A DNA stretch of 64,000 bases from Clostridium sp. D43t1_170807_H7 (GTDB taxonomy: Bacteria; Bacillota; Clostridia; Clostridiales; Clostridiaceae). Below the pieces are notes generated by a model. That model saw only the letters and a program-made list of their open reading frames with translations, had not been told where the DNA came from and searched no databases. Shown piece after piece: positions 63,643 through 64,000 of the stretch. The stretch lies in assembly GCF_015555905.1 (NCBI RefSeq), contig NZ_JADNLK010000001.1, positions 126,302 through 190,301 on the forward strand, in the 5' to 3' direction. The first letter of the stretch is position 1; each line of letters opens with the position of its first letter. A program made the translations under genes and the position numbers.

Positions 63643-64000
63643 ATTCTTTACCATTTTCTTTAGGATACTCTATTCTATGATGATAAATTCCCTTTAAAAC
63701 CTTTAAGAAACAAGTCTTTATAGTTTCTAAATCTTTAAAAGTTAAATCACACTCATTTAGTTGATCCGAATTCAATTTATCTTTCACTATATTATTGACC
63801 ATATTCTCAATCTTATCGAATGTAGGCTCCTGAATTGATCTTACAGCCGCTTCAACACTATCCGCCATCATAATTATAGCAGCTTCCTTAGTTTGAGGTT
63901 TAGGCCCTGGATACCTAAAATCCTCTTCCTTTATACTATCTGGATCATCACTATTATTTTTTAATGTATAATAAAAATATTTAACTAATGTTGTTCCATG
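63641..64000 (-). CDS. pgpH: PgpH-like HD-domain phosphodiesterase, C-terminal part (start outside window)
   Basis: The frame is open to the right edge of the window, so 119 residues of the C-terminus are visible. It starts HGTTLVKYFYY and continues through FRYPGPKPQTKEAAIIMMADSVEAAVRS, which is the end of the 7TM-HD c-di-AMP phosphodiesterase PgpH (YqfF). PgpH degrades c-di-AMP at the membrane. Its position next to ybeY and dgkA/PAP2 matches Firmicute gene order. The internal ATG near 63871 is not the real start. Confidence 0.9.
   Translation of the reverse strand, partial: HGTTLVKYFYYTLKNNSDDPDSIKEEDFRYPGPKPQTKEAAIIMMADSVEAAVRSIQEPTFDKIENMVNNIVKDKLNSDQLNECDLTFKDLETIKTCFLKVLKGIYHHRIEYPKENGKE

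Noticed and set aside
1..64000. Transposase, integrase, phage or plasmid genes
   Set aside because: None was found among the translated frames; the repeats described have no coding partner in the window.

Overview
The window is chromosomal DNA of a very AT-rich, spore-forming Firmicute, most likely Clostridium sensu stricto (species not determined). The evidence is the extreme A+T content, strong AGGAGG-type ribosome binding sites with frequent TTG and GTG starts, a CotS-type spore coat gene, the order pgpH-ybeY-dgkA/PAP2-cdd-era-recO with ccpN-ppdK, dgt-dnaG-rpoD-trmK-nif3 ending at an RNase P RNA gene, and clostridial-style short FeoB and FeoB-associated proteins. No transposase, integrase, phage module or CRISPR array was seen.

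Layout. 1-8.6 kb: mixed single genes (Mrr-like nuclease fragment, HAD hydrolase, CvfB, gamma-carbonic anhydrase-like protein, PHP protein, Lrp regulator, a protein with an HPr-kinase-like P-loop, a secreted or anchored metallo-beta-lactamase-fold hydrolase). 8.6-19 kb: RNase H-like nuclease, Fur-controlled feoAB plus a Cys-rich third gene, AI-2E-type permease, an arginyl-tRNA synthetase homologue with a broken HIGH motif, a Ppx/GppA-like HD protein, a catalytically dead site-2 protease homologue, and an LCP cell-wall ligase with an Asn-Ser repeat tail. 19-29 kb: arginase, DnaQ-like exonuclease, lone pflA, an XRE-cupin regulator with potABCD (polyamine uptake), ndk, acylphosphatase, then a 0.8-kb non-coding region packed with inverted-repeat elements. 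29-35 kb: glucosaminidase; glycine riboswitch with Na+/amino-acid symporter; T-box with leuA; hydroxyacid dehydrogenase; tRNA-Leu(GAG); K+ channel. 35-42 kb: a probable alpha-glucan/maltodextrin island (malQ, LacI regulator, two PucR/CdaR-like regulators, MsmX/UgpC-type ATPase) with four copies of one LacI-type operator. 42-48 kb: tpx with an ultra-charged helical protein, a molybdopterin oxidoreductase, a ClC channel, a duplicated membrane protein, a small membrane protein. 48-64 kb: rnpB and conserved housekeeping clusters, with a CotS-like gene and ppdK/ccpN.

The most unusual non-coding signal is a family of roughly 180-200-bp hairpin elements. There are three copies, each starting at the stop codon of the upstream gene and each lying between convergent genes. 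The hairpin stem shows compensatory base changes between copies and is followed by T-runs on both strands in most cases, so the elements look like dispersed bidirectional terminators. One copy carries a second palindromic element flanked by a 6-bp direct repeat, and a separate 320-bp inverted repeat lies next to it. On the protein side, three neighbouring genes between 13.1 and 17.2 kb (ArgRS-like, Ppx/GppA-like, S2P-like) have each lost family-defining catalytic residues, which suggests non-catalytic or altered roles. All functional calls come from reading the sequence and recalling family motifs; no database search was run.
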